From: Heterohyrax brucei
Taxonomy: Eukaryota; Chordata; Mammalia; Hyracoidea; Procaviidae
Direction of reading: 5' to 3'
Assembly (NCBI GenBank): GCA_028571685.1
Contig: CM053143.1
Span: forward strand, 53,933,208-53,997,207
DNA: 64,000 nt
In this document: positions 46,740 to 56,770 of the stretch, piece after piece
Numbering within the stretch: the stretch's first letter is position 1
Layout of the letters: each line of letters starts with the position of its first letter
Notes under the pieces: generated by a model
Told to the model about the DNA's origin: nothing
What the model saw: the letters and a program-made list of their open reading frames with translations, nothing else
The model's database searches: none
Made by a program: the position numbers and the translations under genes

Positions 46740-46866
46740 ATTGGGAAAATCAGTCCTGAAATATAGCTAGAATGCTCTTTAGAAGTACAGTGGAGAGTCT
46801 TGGTCTTACTTATGCTGAATAAGTCATCAGGAGGAACCAATGCTGGAAGAAGAAGACTGTTCTGTA
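46740..46866 (+). mobile_element. RTE LINE 3' region fragment
   Basis: GAAATATAGCTAGAATGCTCTTTAGAAG, ATGCTGAATAAGTCATCAGGAGGAACC follow the RTE 3' order, decayed and without the terminal core. Confidence 0.55.
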
Positions 46867-47068
46867 TGTTGCTGTACTTTCCAATTATTTAAGGTATTGA
46901 GTGCTATTATTCTTTGAAAATATATTCTTCCCTACAGTTCTTTCCAAATTTAAACCATTTTCTATGGTGTTCAATGGTAATTTATCTTATTTCATTTTTT
47001 TTTTCTTCTTTATACAGGATGAGAGAACACAATATCACTGAGTGACAATCATTGATTATGAGCACTAT
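46867..47068. other. Unassigned
   Basis: Contains a polypyrimidine run TTTTTTTTTTCTTCTTTATACAG at about 46998-47020 that looks like a splice acceptor, but no exon follows. Confidence 0.4.
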
Positions 47069-47077
47069 GGCTGATTT

Positions 47078-47140
47078 AGGGTCGCCATGAGTCGGATCCA
47101 AACTCGACAGCACTTGGCTGGCTGGCTGGCTGGCTGGCAA
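47078..47140 (+). mobile_element. Tail-only SINE insert with (GGCT)n
   Basis: AGGGTCGCCATGAGTCGGAT, then CCAAACTCGACAGCACTTGG, then five TGGC units. It is bounded by the perfect direct repeat GGCTGATTT at 47069-47077 and 47141-47149, so the 63 bases are a whole insertion, not a remnant. Confidence 0.9.
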
Positions 47141-47242
47141 GGCTGATTTGGATACAAATTATTGTAGTTCTTACTCAAGCTCATGAAAATATAAAAAGCT
47201 TTGGGACTTGGGCTACAAATCACTTTTTAAAGAAATAAATTA
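47141..47242. other. Unassigned
   Basis: Nothing recognised. Confidence 0.4.
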
Positions 47243-47256
47243 TTATAACTATATTT

Positions 47257-47420
47257 GGAAACCCTGGTGGTGTAGTGGTTAAGTACTATGTCTGCTAACG
47301 GACAGGTCAGCAGTTCAAATCCACCCGGTGTTCCTTGGAAACTCTATGGGGCAGTTTTACTCTGTTGCGTATAGTCACTATGAGTCAGAATCAACTTGAT
47401 GGCAGTGGGTTTGGTTTGGT
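47257..47420 (+). mobile_element. AfroSINE, intact, with promoter boxes and TSD
   Basis: The best reference copy in the window. The A-box-like TGGTGTAGTGGTT lies at 47268-47280 and the B-box core GTTCAAATCC at 47313-47322, the internal RNA polymerase III promoter inherited from tRNA. Middle GGAAACTCTATGGGGCAG, tail GAGTCAGAATCAACTTGATGGCAG then GGTTTGG repeats. Target-site duplication TTATAACTATATTT (47243-47256) and TTATAACCATATTT (47421-47434). Confidence 0.96.
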
Positions 47421-47714
47421 TTATAACCATATTTAAATGACCTTTTCTTAAACCTGTTTATTCACTTACATATAAATTTACAATGACTGAAGGTTGAAAT
47501 TCTCCCAATGAGTATCTCAAGATCAGAATTATTCCTACTGTGACACATATCACAGTGTGGTTATAATAATTTACACATACTGAGTGGCATGATTGTTTTC
47601 ACCATTACTCTACTCCAAATTCTTTGCAAACTTTGGACCTTTTAAGATATGTTGATGTCCTAACATCTAGATCACATGAATGTAAACTTGCTTAGAAATA
47701 GAAGTATTTTGCTT

Positions 47715-47738
47715 CTTTTTTTTTTTTTTTTTTTTTTT
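47715..47738. repeat. Poly(T) run
   Basis: About 23 T. It could be the tail of an old minus-strand retroposon, but no body is recognised to its right. Confidence 0.9.
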
Positions 47739-47764
47739 AAGGTATTATCACTTAAGCTAACTTG

Positions 47765-48055
47765 AAGTCTTACTGGAAAACTTAATGATATGTGAATGGT
47801 GTCCTTGTAAAAGATGAGAAGTGATATGGAGTAAAGACAGCTATGTGAATATACATGTGTAAGCCGAGTAATGTCAAGAAATGCCTGAGAGCACCAGAAT
47901 TTGGAAGAAACATGGACAGATCTTCTCTTAGAGTAGATGGAGAAAACATGCATTTCTAAGACTGCTATGAATTCAGACTTCCACCTTCCAGTACTGTGAA
48001 ATAATAGCTCATTGTTCTTATAAGCTACCCACTTTACAGTATGTCATTAAGGTCA
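47765..48055 (+). mobile_element. MLT1 LTR, 5' truncated
   Basis: GTGTCCTTGTAAAAGATGAGAAG, GTCAAGAAATGCCTGAGAGCACCAGAATTTGG, TTCAGACTTCCACCTTCCAGTACTGTGAAATAATAG follow MLT1 order. Confidence 0.7.
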
Positions 48056-48082
48056 ATAATCTAGGAAATAATAAAAAATAAC

Positions 48083-48112
48083 CTTTTGCTGTTGAATTGA
48101 TTCAGACTTAGA
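48083..48112 (-). mobile_element. Possible AfroSINE tail scrap
   Basis: TGCTGTTGAATTGATTCAGACTTAG resembles the inverted tail core. No flanking repeat was seen. Confidence 0.4.
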
Positions 48113-48316
48113 ACAGGACTCACAAAGCAAATCAAAACTACCAGTATTAATAAACAAATTTAGCAAAGTACCAGAACGTCAGGCTAATATATCTATGTGT
48201 AGGTGAGTAGGTATAAGTTGCAATTAAAGTGTCAGTTACAGCATCATAGAATATCTGATTAAGTTAGGAATACATCCAGTTAAACTATGTAAAAACTGTA
48301 TAAAGAAAATTATAAG
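48113..48316. other. Unassigned
   Basis: A+T-rich spacer before the L1 5' end. Confidence 0.4.
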
Positions 48317-49377
48317 GGGGGGCAGAGTCAAGAAGGCAGACTAAATGCATGTCTCCCTAAATCCATCTGGAAACCAAGACCTGAAATGATAATTAAATGG
48401 AACCTTCTGGACACCTAGTGAGTCCTGGAATGCAGCATAGGGCTGTTAATTTGGACTTCATACCACTGGACGCAAAACCTTTTCTCTTTCACTGACCCCA
48501 CTCTCAGCGAGCACAGGCTTGCACAGACCAAAGGCAACTCACCATTTTGATTTTTTTTCCTCTGTCTTGGCTGGTGGTTAGAGCTAGGACTTGACTGGCC
48601 GCTGGTCTCAGACACACTGCTGGTGGGACTGGCAAGTGTAATTTTCATGTTCTGAGAGCCTGGCTTTGGACTCTGTAAATCTTGGCTCCCATGGCCCACC
48701 TTTCTGCCTCTGCCATGTGGTAGCTGTACACATGTGCTTGCGCGGAACACCATCTTGATCCACTGGAAAATGGAGAAGCCCAGGCAGAGGCCCTGACTGG
48801 ACTTGTTTCTGAGGTTGGGAGGTGGAGCCTGCTGGTGGGGAAAGTGCTTTTCCAGCAGAGTGGCAGTGTTTTGCACAGTGTTGCCTGTAGCTGGGGCCCA
48901 GAGGTGGAGACTGTGGACTCTGGGCATTTTGACACTCTTGATTTCCCTTTCTGCCAGGATCCTGGCCCCGGCTGGCTGGTGAGCTTGTGTGGGACACCAT
49001 CTTGTTTCACTGGGAGGTGGTGTCATCGATATGGAAGCCTCAGCTGAACCTAATTCCTGGGCTGGGAGGCAGTGCCTACCCAGAAGAGACCCCTTTTCCA
49101 GCAGAAAAACAGAATTCTACACAGCATCACCTACAGCTGGGACCCAACAGCACAGGCCAGCAGGCCAGTAGCCTTTCTGTATTTTGAGCTAGTTGATGAC
49201 ACCTGGGGTTCAATATAGAGGTGTTTACTTTGCCAGCTGGGAAGAGGGATGTACACACCTGAAAACCTGACTGACTTTGGAAGTTCTCAAATACTTTTTA
49301 CTTCTCATTTTAAGACAGCCTAGAGAAACGACTGTAGTCCACCTTCACAGCTTCTCTTTCAGCCACTACTGCCCCAC
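48317..49377 (+). promoter_or_regulatory. L1 5'UTR (internal promoter region) with tandem monomers
   Basis: Begins GGGGGGCAGAGTCAAGAAGGCAGAC, the usual full-length L1 5' terminus, and runs 1.06 kb to the ORF1 start. It is G+C-richer than its surroundings. Two imperfect tandem units of about 247 bases are present: matching words recur at 48747 and 48994 (ACACCATCTTG), 48847 and 49093 (CTTTTCCAGCAG), and 48665 and 48913 (GGACTCTG). A partial third unit precedes them near 48616. Long antisense frames (48415-49026 and two overlapping ones) fall in this stretch. Confidence 0.85.
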
Positions 49378-50318
49378 ATGAAGCCCAAAAAGCAACAAAC
49401 TTTGAAGAAGACAGTCACCCAGAAATCACCCATGGCATCAGAAGGCCCCCAAAAGAAACCACCTCAGAACCTCCCAGACAAAGAAGCTTTTCTGAAACCA
49501 CCAGAAGGTGAATACAAAAGGATTATATAGAGAACCCTCCTAGACCTTATACAAAATGCAGCAGAGCAAAACAAAAAATTAACCAAGCTGTTCGATCAGA
49601 TGGAACATCAGTACTCACAAATCCAATAGATCAAGAACAAAAATGAAAGACATAGAAATTCAATTCAAAGCCAAGAAAACAGAATGGAACCAATGGAAAG
49701 GAGAATTTCTGATTTGGAAGACAGAGCTACCGACACCAGCATCTATGAGGAGAAACCAGAAAAAAGAAACAAGAAAAATGTAGAAGCATTAAGAAGCATG
49801 TGCAACTCTTTTAAGAAGAACAACCTACCATTAATTGGAGTCCCTGAACACAGTGAGACACCTGAGAACACAGAAAATATTGTTGCTGACCTGCTGACAG
49901 AAAACTTCCCAGAAATTATGAATGAATAGAATATAGATATCCAAGATACATATCGAACACCACTCAATATAGATCTCAACAGAAAGACTCCAAGACATAA
50001 TCAAGCTTAACAAAATGAAACATAAGCAGAAACTCTTAAAGGCAGCAAGACTCAAGGCAAAGCTAACATTCAGAGGGAGATTTCTCAGCAAAAATGATGC
50101 TGGCATGGAGACAGCAGCATGGCACATTCAAAGCCTTGAAGGAGAAGAACTTCCAACCAAGAATTATATACCCTCCAAAACTGTCTTTCAAATACGAAAA
50201 CAAAATTAAGACATTCCCAGATAAACAGAAACTCAGACACTTTGTAAAAACCAAACCAAATCTGCAAGAAATACTAAAAGAAGTTCTTGGCTTTGGCTTA
50301 GAAGAACAAAACCGCTAA
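49378..50318 (+). pseudogene. L1 ORF1 (RNA-binding protein), broken
   Basis: Starts at ATG 49378 (MKPKKQQTLKK), after the 5'UTR, and would span about 313 codons, close to the usual ORF1 size. In-frame stops occur at codons 51, 84 and 184, and the frame shifts after about 49930, the last part (50094-50318) being in another phase. A coiled-coil-like segment (RMEPMERRISDLEDRA) and the central domain (IGVPE) are recognisable. ORF1p normally forms trimers that coat L1 RNA in the cytoplasm. No protein is expected from this copy. ORF2 does not follow. Confidence 0.9.
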
Positions 50319-50618
50319 CTTTATATTTTAGAAGGAGACATTATCCAGAATCCTACTCAGTTAGGGAAGGCTCCAAACACAATCAAAGCCATAATAGTGG
50401 AAGAAATGATCTAGTGATCACATCTTGTAAACTATGATATCCTATTAAAAAGAAGGATGTACTACAGTCGTTATAGTCCTTCCAGATGGAGAGGAATTTG
50501 ACAAGACCAGTCTTCTGACTGTATAAGTCATACAACACTTGTTCTTTGTTCTTCATCAGCCTATAGTAGGCCTTCAAAATTTATAGCCCTTTCAAACGAC
50601 AGGGACAAATTTGTCCAA
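50319..50618 (+). mobile_element. L1 inter-ORF spacer, 3' truncated
   Basis: GGGAAGGCTCCAAACACAATCAAAGCC and CCAGATGGAGAGGAATTTGAC match the spacer at 840-985. A rearranged piece follows and the element ends without ORF2. Confidence 0.75.
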
Positions 50619-50630
50619 AAATGGATCAAA

Positions 50631-50783
50631 AGTTAAACTTGTTGCCATTAAGTCAATTTAAACTCATAGCAGCCTTACAGGATATATTTGACCTATAGGA
50701 CTTCCCAAGAGTTACAAGCACATTAAAACTGCTGACTTTTTGGTTAGTAACCAAGCTCTCAACCACTGCTCTACCAGGGCTCC
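50631..50783 (-). mobile_element. AfroSINE, short form, with TSD
   Basis: CTTGTTGCCATTAAGTCAATTTAAACTCATAGC tail and head CTCAACCACTGCTCTACCAGGGCTCC. Flanked by AAATGGATCAAA (50619-50630) and AAATGGACAAAC (50784-50795). Confidence 0.92.
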
Positions 50784-50795
50784 AAATGGACAAAC

Positions 50796-51019
50796 GGCTG
50801 CATTTCTCTCTCTCTGGCTAGAGGCCCACAACAAAAACATAAATCATTCTTTAAGTGATTCTGTCAAGTGTCTGTATTTATAGAATTAAATGCAGAACTA
50901 AACCACTTGACATTTTTGTCACTAAAAATAACACGAGGTACACCTGACAAAACGTTGAATTGTCACAGGTGTTATTTACAATAAAAAATAACTGGAGGAA
51001 ACAAAAAAGAAAAGTAGAA
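50796..51019. other. Unassigned
   Basis: Nothing recognised. Confidence 0.4.
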
Positions 51020-51190
51020 ATTAGAAATCATTAGGAAAACAGTAACTGGAAAATACCTCAAGATTTGAAAACCAATAAATTTAATTCTAAGCAACCCATG
51101 AACCAAAAGATATGAAAAGGAAAAAGGTATTTAAAGTATAGATAGTTGGATTGATCAATCAATTGGTTGATAGATGTAGGTAGATATAAA
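51020..51190 (+). mobile_element. Ancient L1M ORF2 piece
   Basis: GTAACTGGAAAATACCTCAAGATTTG and TTCTAAGCAACCCATGAACCAAAAGATAT correspond to the ORF2 segment between endonuclease and RT. Decayed. Confidence 0.6.
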
Positions 51191-51194
51191 ATAA

Positions 51195-51408
51195 TGTTCT
51201 TAGGTGCCGTTTAATCAGTTCCAAATTATAATGACCCTATGTGTAACAGAAAGAAACACTGCTTGGTTCTGAGGTGTTGTCATAATTGTTGCTACATTTG
51301 AGTCCCTTGCTGCAGCCCTTATGTCAGTCTATCTCGTTGAGTGTCTTCTTCTTTTGCACTGAGCCCCGACTTTACCAAGCATGATGTCCTTCTTGAGAAA
51401 CTTTTGAT
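51195..51408 (-). mobile_element. RTE LINE 3' end
   Basis: GTTCTTAGGTGCCGTTTAATCAGTTCC, ACTGCTTGGTTCTGAGGTG, CTATCTCGTTGAGTGTCTTC and CCAAGCATGATGTCC: the inverted last 210 bases of RTE, inside L1M. Confidence 0.88.
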
Positions 51409-51439
51409 TATGTGTGTGTAAAATCAATATATATAATAA

Positions 51440-51894
51440 AAATATTATTTAAAAATATTTTTTATTCAAAACCTGAGAAACAAACTACAGGCTGGAAGAA
51501 GATATCTACAATTCATGTATTTGACAACTTGTATGCAAATGTATATGCAACTGCTAAAATTCATAAAGGAAAACAAGGAGAGTTTAAAACCCATCGAAAG
51601 ACATGAACAACAGTTACCCAAAGTAAGACATAAATCTCCAATAAGACTTAGGAAAAATTGTTCAGGTTCATTAGTCATCGAAGATGCAAAACAAAGTCAA
51701 AATTAGCAACTACTACTTACCTACAAAATGACTAATATAAGAGTTTTAGCATTAAATATCACCACTGATGTGGGTACGGTAAGAGGATAAAATTATATAT
51801 CTATGTGTGTATACATAAAAAATGATTGCCTCAGTTTCTCTTCAAATTAAATTACAAATATAAATGCATGCTCATGAAAGAAACGTGCCCAAGA
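51440..51894 (+). mobile_element. Ancient L1M ORF2 C-terminal piece
   Basis: GGCTGGAAGAAGATATCTACAATTCATGTATTTGACAAC, AAGGAAAACAAGGAGAGTTTAAAACCC and CATTAGTCATCGAAGATGC follow the ORF2 3' order of old L1. Confidence 0.62.
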
Positions 51895-51899
51895 TTATC

Positions 51900-52462
51900 T
51901 ATGATGGATGGTTGTGTGTCATCTTGGCTAGGCCGTGATTCTCTCGTCTGGCAGTCACAATGCAGTCTAACAGCTATATAATACTGTTAATCACCTCTGT
52001 GAGTTCTGATACAATGTAATCACCGACATGCCGAGATCTGTTATGAGCAATCAGTCAGTCAAAAGGGCATTCCCTTCAGGGTGTGTCCTGTATCCAGTAG
52101 AGGTAGACTTTCTGGTAAAGCTGTGTGGCTTTGCCGACTATAGATCCTCTACGTGACTCGTGCGCATTTGTCCTCTAATTCTTGGAACCTGAGCTAGCAG
52201 TTTACCTGCAGTCTTAATATACCTATCTTGGGATTCCTGAGCCTCCACATTCTGTAAGCCAGGTGACTGCTGTCTGGCTTTTCTGATCTTGGGTTCTCCA
52301 GCACCTATGGCTACATGAGTCTGGAGAAACATCCACCCTGACCCACATACTTGAAGCTTTCCAACATCTACAATCATATGATTCATTTTTATATAAATCT
52401 CTCTCTATGTACACTTACATACTTTACTGGTTTTGCTTCTCTAGAGGACCCAGCCTGAGACA
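51900..52462 (+). mobile_element. ERV solo LTR, second family
   Basis: Starts TATGATGGATGGTTGTGTGTCATCTTGGC and ends CTAGAGGACCCAGCCTGAGACA. TTATC occurs at 51895-51899 and 52463-52467, consistent with a 5-base target duplication. Shares GAGCTAGCAGTTTACCTGC and CTTACATACTTTACTGGTTTTGC with 29178-29632. Antisense frames here are shadows. Confidence 0.8.
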
Positions 52463-52467
52463 TTATC

Positions 52468-52920
52468 CACAATATTTACTTAGGAAATAATTCAAATGTC
52501 AAGTAAATGGAGAATAACTACATGAATTGTTGTTTGTCTATGTATTAGAAAAACTCTGAAATAATAATAAAATAATAATAAAGGAAACAACTACTAATGC
52601 ACACCAAAATTTACAAAATCACAAAAATATTAGGCTGTTACTCTGGTTGAAAGAAGCCAGACAACTGCAATTGTATATGAAGCTCTGTTAGAGGCCAAAA
52701 ATAATTTTATGATGAAATAAATTAGAAAAATGGTTGCTTCCTGGTAGGTGAAATGACAAGAGGTACAGAGTTTGACTGGGGAGAACCATAACGGATGAGG
52801 AATTTTTTTCCAGGTGTTGGAAACACTCATTTAGTAGGAGTCTGAGTTACCAAGTTGTAAGCCTTCTTTTTAATAGCTTAGAGTTTTGTTTTATTTTTTT
52901 AAAGTTTATTGCATATATTT
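52468..52920 (+). mobile_element. Ancient L1M 3' end
   Basis: GAATAACTACATGAATTG, GAAAGAAGCCAGACAACTGC, GTTGCTTCCTGGTAGGTG and TAAAGTTTATTGCATAT correspond to the L1M ORF2 end and 3'UTR. Together with 51020-51894 it is one old L1 split by an RTE and an LTR. Confidence 0.65.
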
Positions 52921-52923
52921 TTT

Positions 52924-52945
52924 GCACTTGGCTTGGCTTGGCTGG
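52924..52945 (+). mobile_element. Possible tail-only SINE scrap
   Basis: GCACTTGGCTTGGCTTGGCTGG equals the extreme end of the tail seen at 26326-26371 and 47078-47140. No target-site duplication was seen. Confidence 0.5.
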
Positions 52946-52959
52946 TAAGAAGAACACAT

Positions 52960-53340
52960 CATTCTTTATACGTTCCTCTAAACCTAATGTGTCTTTTATC
53001 TCTTAGTTATTTTAAACTTTGTCATTTTATTATTGACAGTTTTACTGTGATACCTCTTAGCATAAGCCCATGGTATGTATTCTGTTTCTTCTTTATTGAG
53101 CTGCTTTAAGTTATTACTATTGATATTAAAATCTGGAATACTTGACCATTATTTATTTATTTATCTGTTTATTTATTTATTGTCTATCTATTTATCTATG
53201 TATCGATCTACTTACTGCCTGAATTTCTCTCTCTCCTTATGGTGTTTCAACTACATGCATATGAGACTAGTTAGAATTATCTTAGAGTTCACTGCAACTT
53301 TGTTAATTCAATTATTTATTTATTGCTGTATTTTAGTTTA
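52960..53340. mobile_element. Possible L1M 3'UTR-like sequence
   Basis: AAAATCTGGAATACTTGACCATTATTT and CTCTCTCTCCTTATGGTGTTTCAACTACATGC resemble a known old-L1 segment. It includes a TTTA/TCTA repeat at 53145-53215. Weak. Confidence 0.4.
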
Positions 53341-53344
53341 AAGA

Positions 53345-54950
53345 ATTATTTTTGCTTGTACTCATGTTCAAATATTTTGTTTTTTAGGTACTAATTTGCC
53401 AAGCCCATCTATGTAAATTTCACTTTAGATATTTTATTTTTCTGTTTTCACTTTACATTGCTTGTCAAACATAAGAATACATCAACGTCCTGTGAGAAAA
53501 CTTACATGAAACACTAACTAGTGAAGGAAAGGTAACATTATAAGCATAGAAAAAAATAGTTGCTTCAATAGTACAACTATTGCAACTAACCTGTACTTTT
53601 CTATAATGATCTACTTTCGCTAAAGAATCACATTCCCATTCAATCAGACTAACACAGCCAGCACTAATAGAATCATTTACTTCTAGAAATAGTGCTAAAA
53701 AAATAAAGATGTATCATATTAACTTACTTTTATTCAATGGAGGTGAGAAATATGATAATGTAGACAACATTATTGTATAATTTTTATTATAGTACAAGGA
53801 AATTGAGATCCAGGGTGTTCTGATTTATCAGCCATTTAGTTTGCCAGTGATTTTCTTTCCTAACTTCTGCACCTTCCAATCAATGGAAAACAAAATGTAT
53901 GTAAAAAAGCCAAAATCACACACAACATGTGTTTATAATTTTATTATTCTTTTACCAATTGTACTTACAAATGACCTTGGTGAAAATTTTCACATATTTA
54001 TATTGTAGACTGTGTTAAAAGAGCCAAATAACAGACTTGGGTACTCCAGAATCACATGAAGAGAAAGGGGGAAATTCTTCAAGCACAGGCTAAGACGGTA
54101 GACAAAAATAATCGAATTTATTATTCCTCACAGTGAAGAATTAATATGTACTAAAAAATAATAAGTCAATATTTAAAGACACATGTATACTACAAAATTT
54201 TTTAAATAATAATCTTTAAAAAAGCTGGAAGCTTTGACATGAATATCTTCTAGGAGATGAGAAATACAAGGAAGGAGAAACAGATTTTTTTTCATTTTGG
54301 GTTTTTTTTCCCTATTTCAGCTACTTTCTTGTCAGGTATAGGTATTTGTTTTAAACTTGAGACAGCAAATCAAAGAAATAATTGGAACCTTTCATATAGT
54401 CATGGATTAATACTTCCAATTCTTAAACAGAATGCAACTGGAGTGAGTATAATAGGATACTTGCACTTCTGTTTCAAATTCTTTATAGAGTGGGCTAATT
54501 TGTTTTCTACTCAGTACCTTCCATTGGTAGATGTGGTGTGACTGCTTCAAATAGCATGTGTAGAAAAAAATATAGTCATGCAGATGCTGACATTCCGTTA
54601 AGTAACTGTCAATGTTTCATTAAAACCAGATCTTGCTGTCTAAATTTCTCCTGTATCTAGAACATAGAACAGATTAAGAAGATAATAAGTGATGCAAACA
54701 GTTAGAAATAAATAGAAAAGGGAAAAAGAAGTAATCGTATTTGAATAAATCCACCTTTTGTTACATGAGAACTTGCATATCGTGTATCTTATCAAGGTCT
54801 TACTACAGGATAGTTCTGAAAATTACAGTTTCCTAAAAAGTACTATTATATGTTAAATCTTCATGTATAAGCAGACAACTATTCCATCTGACATATATAA
54901 CAGTCAGAAATTGATTAATAAGACCATTTTTGGGTTTTGAGCACACTGTA
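53345..54950. other. Unassigned 1.6 kb
   Basis: A+T-rich, no gene or family recognised. The 94-codon plus frame 54257-54541 has no supporting feature. Confidence 0.4.
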
Positions 54951-54954
54951 TTTT

Positions 54955-55454
54955 GTACACTGAAAGCACTCACTCATACATGCCAAGAAATTTGGAAGAC
55001 AGCTACCTGACCAAATGACTGGAAGAGATCCATACTCTTTCCCATTCCAAAGAAAAGTGACCTAACAGCATGCAAATAAAATTTTGTCAAAGATACTTCA
55101 AAAACAGTTCCAACAGTTTCATTGACAAGAGATTCAACCTGGATTCAGAAGAGGGCATGGAAAGAGTGATATCTTTGCCAAAATCAGGCAGATCTTAGCT
55201 GGAAGCAGAGAATACCAGAAATATGATCACCTGTGTTTAATTGACTATACAAAGGCATTTAACTGTGTGGATCACAATGAATTATGGATCACACTGCAAA
55301 GAATGGTGATTTCAAAACAGCTGTGCTTATGAAGAACCTGTAAGTAGACAAAGATGCAATTTTCAAACAGAACAAGTAGATACTGTATGGTTTAAAATTA
55401 GGAAAGATGTATGTTGAAACTGTATCATTTCACCATACATATTCTGTATACTGA
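54955..55454 (+). mobile_element. RTE LINE, first segment (RT)
   Basis: GAAAGCACTCACTCATACATGCCAAGAAATTTGGAAGAC, CTGGAAGAGATCCATACTC, AAAGGCATTTAACTGTGTGGATCACAATGAATTATGG: RTE RT core. 5' truncated. Confidence 0.9.
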
Positions 55455-55611
55455 AAACCCCTCTGGTATAGTGGTTATGTGCTACATCTACTAACCAAAA
55501 GATCAGCAGTTTGAATCTGCCAGGCACTCCCTGGAAACTCTATGAAGCAGTTCCAGTCCATCCTATAGGATTGCTATGAGCTGGTATCATCTCTATGGCA
55601 GTGGGTTTTAA
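55455..55611 (+). mobile_element. AfroSINE with TSD inside RTE
   Basis: AAACCCCTCTGGTATAGTGGTTATGTGC head, GATCAGCAGTTTGAATCTGCC, tail CTATGAGCTGGTATCATCTCTATGGCAGTGGG. Flanked by GTATACTGA (55446-55454) and GTATGCTGA (55612-55620). The second equals the uninterrupted RTE sequence. Confidence 0.95.
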
Positions 55612-55876
55612 GTATGCTGAGCATATAATCTGACCTACTAGAATGTATGACAAAGAACAAAGCATCAGGATTGGTGGAAGATTCACTAACAGCCTGTATT
55701 ATGCAGATAGTACAACGTTTCTTGCTGACAGTGAAGAGTACTTGAAGCACTTACTGATGAAGATCAATGACTACAGCCTTCAACGTGGATTACACCTCAA
55801 CGTAAAGAAAACAACTCCTCACAACTGGAACAGTAAGTGACATCTGGAGAAAATATTCAAGTTGTCAATAATTTCA
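55612..55876 (+). pseudogene. RTE RT catalytic segment, second segment
   Basis: The open piece 55643-55840 contains RIGGRFTNSLYYADSTTFLA. The RT signature YADD is changed to YADS, so the second catalytic aspartate is absent. The rest of the RT thumb follows (HLLMKINDYSLQRGLHLNVKKT). An L1 3' end then interrupts. Confidence 0.9.
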
Positions 55877-56770
55877 CCTCACTTTAATGGTTACAAAGCT
55901 AGTGAGGGAAGAAAGAGGGACATTCACTAACTAGATAGCAGACACATTATTTTAGATGAAGGGAAACACACAGTATGGGAGAAGACAGCACTACTGGAAT
56001 AAACCATAAGCTAAGAAGTTTCATATATACAATCAAACACTTCCAGGGATGTAGTAGCAGGGGTGGAGGACTGCAGACCATGATTTCAGAGGATAGCCAG
56101 GTTAATCAGTGTAACAAAATTTATTAAGGTGAATGGTATCTGAGTCTTAAAAGCTAAGGATCGGGCATCAAAGATGCATGAATTAGTCCGGGCTTACCTG
56201 GAGCAAAGGAGAATAAAGAAAATCAAAGACATGAGGAAAATACGAGCTCGAGAGACAGCAAGGGCCACATAAACAAAAGGCTACATCAGTATGAGACTGG
56301 AGGAACTAGATGATGCCCCACTACCACCCATGACTGCCCTGACAAGGAACACCACAAAGCGTTCCTGAAGGAGTGGCAGAACGTGAGATGAAGAACCAGA
56401 ATCTAGCAGCAAGACCAGACTTGATGTTCTGAAAGACTGGAGGATTCCCAGAAGACATGGATCCTGGAATCTCTCAGACCAGAATGTTACTAAAGGCAAC
56501 TCTTCATACAAGACATAAAATGATATTGGTGGAGAGTGTGCTTCTTGGCTTAAGTAGATACATGACACTAACTGGGCAACTTCTGTGTTCAGAGGCCAGA
56601 TGAGAAGGCAGGAGGGGTCAGGAGCTGGTTGAACTGACATGAGAAACACACGGTAAAGGAGTGTGCTGTCACATTGTAGGGAAAGCAACTAGTCACATAA
56701 CAATGGGCATGTAAGTCTTTCTGTGAGAAACTGACTTAAATTAGAAACTATCACTTAAAGCACAATTTAA
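55877..56770 (+). mobile_element. L1 3'UTR inside RTE
   Basis: The longest and cleanest 3'UTR copy: ACATTCACTAACTAGATAGCAGAC, GTTAATCAGTGTAACAAAATTTATTAAG, GGCATCAAAGATGCATGAATTAGTCC, CCAGACTTGATGTTCTGAAAGACTGGAGG, terminal GAGAAACTGACTTAAATTAGAAACTATCACTTAAAGCAC and an A-rich tail. RTE word ATTTCACCTCACTTT lies before it and TTTTCATTTTACTT after it, probable diverged TSDs. The antisense 135-codon frame 56688-56281 is a shadow. Confidence 0.92.

Noticed and set aside
46998-47025. Splice acceptor-like polypyrimidine tract with TACAG
   Set aside because: No open exon, branch-point context or downstream donor. Such strings are frequent in T-rich intergenic DNA.
56281-56688. 135-codon minus-strand open frame
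   Set aside because: Lies antisense in the L1 3'UTR, with no motif. Composition explains it.
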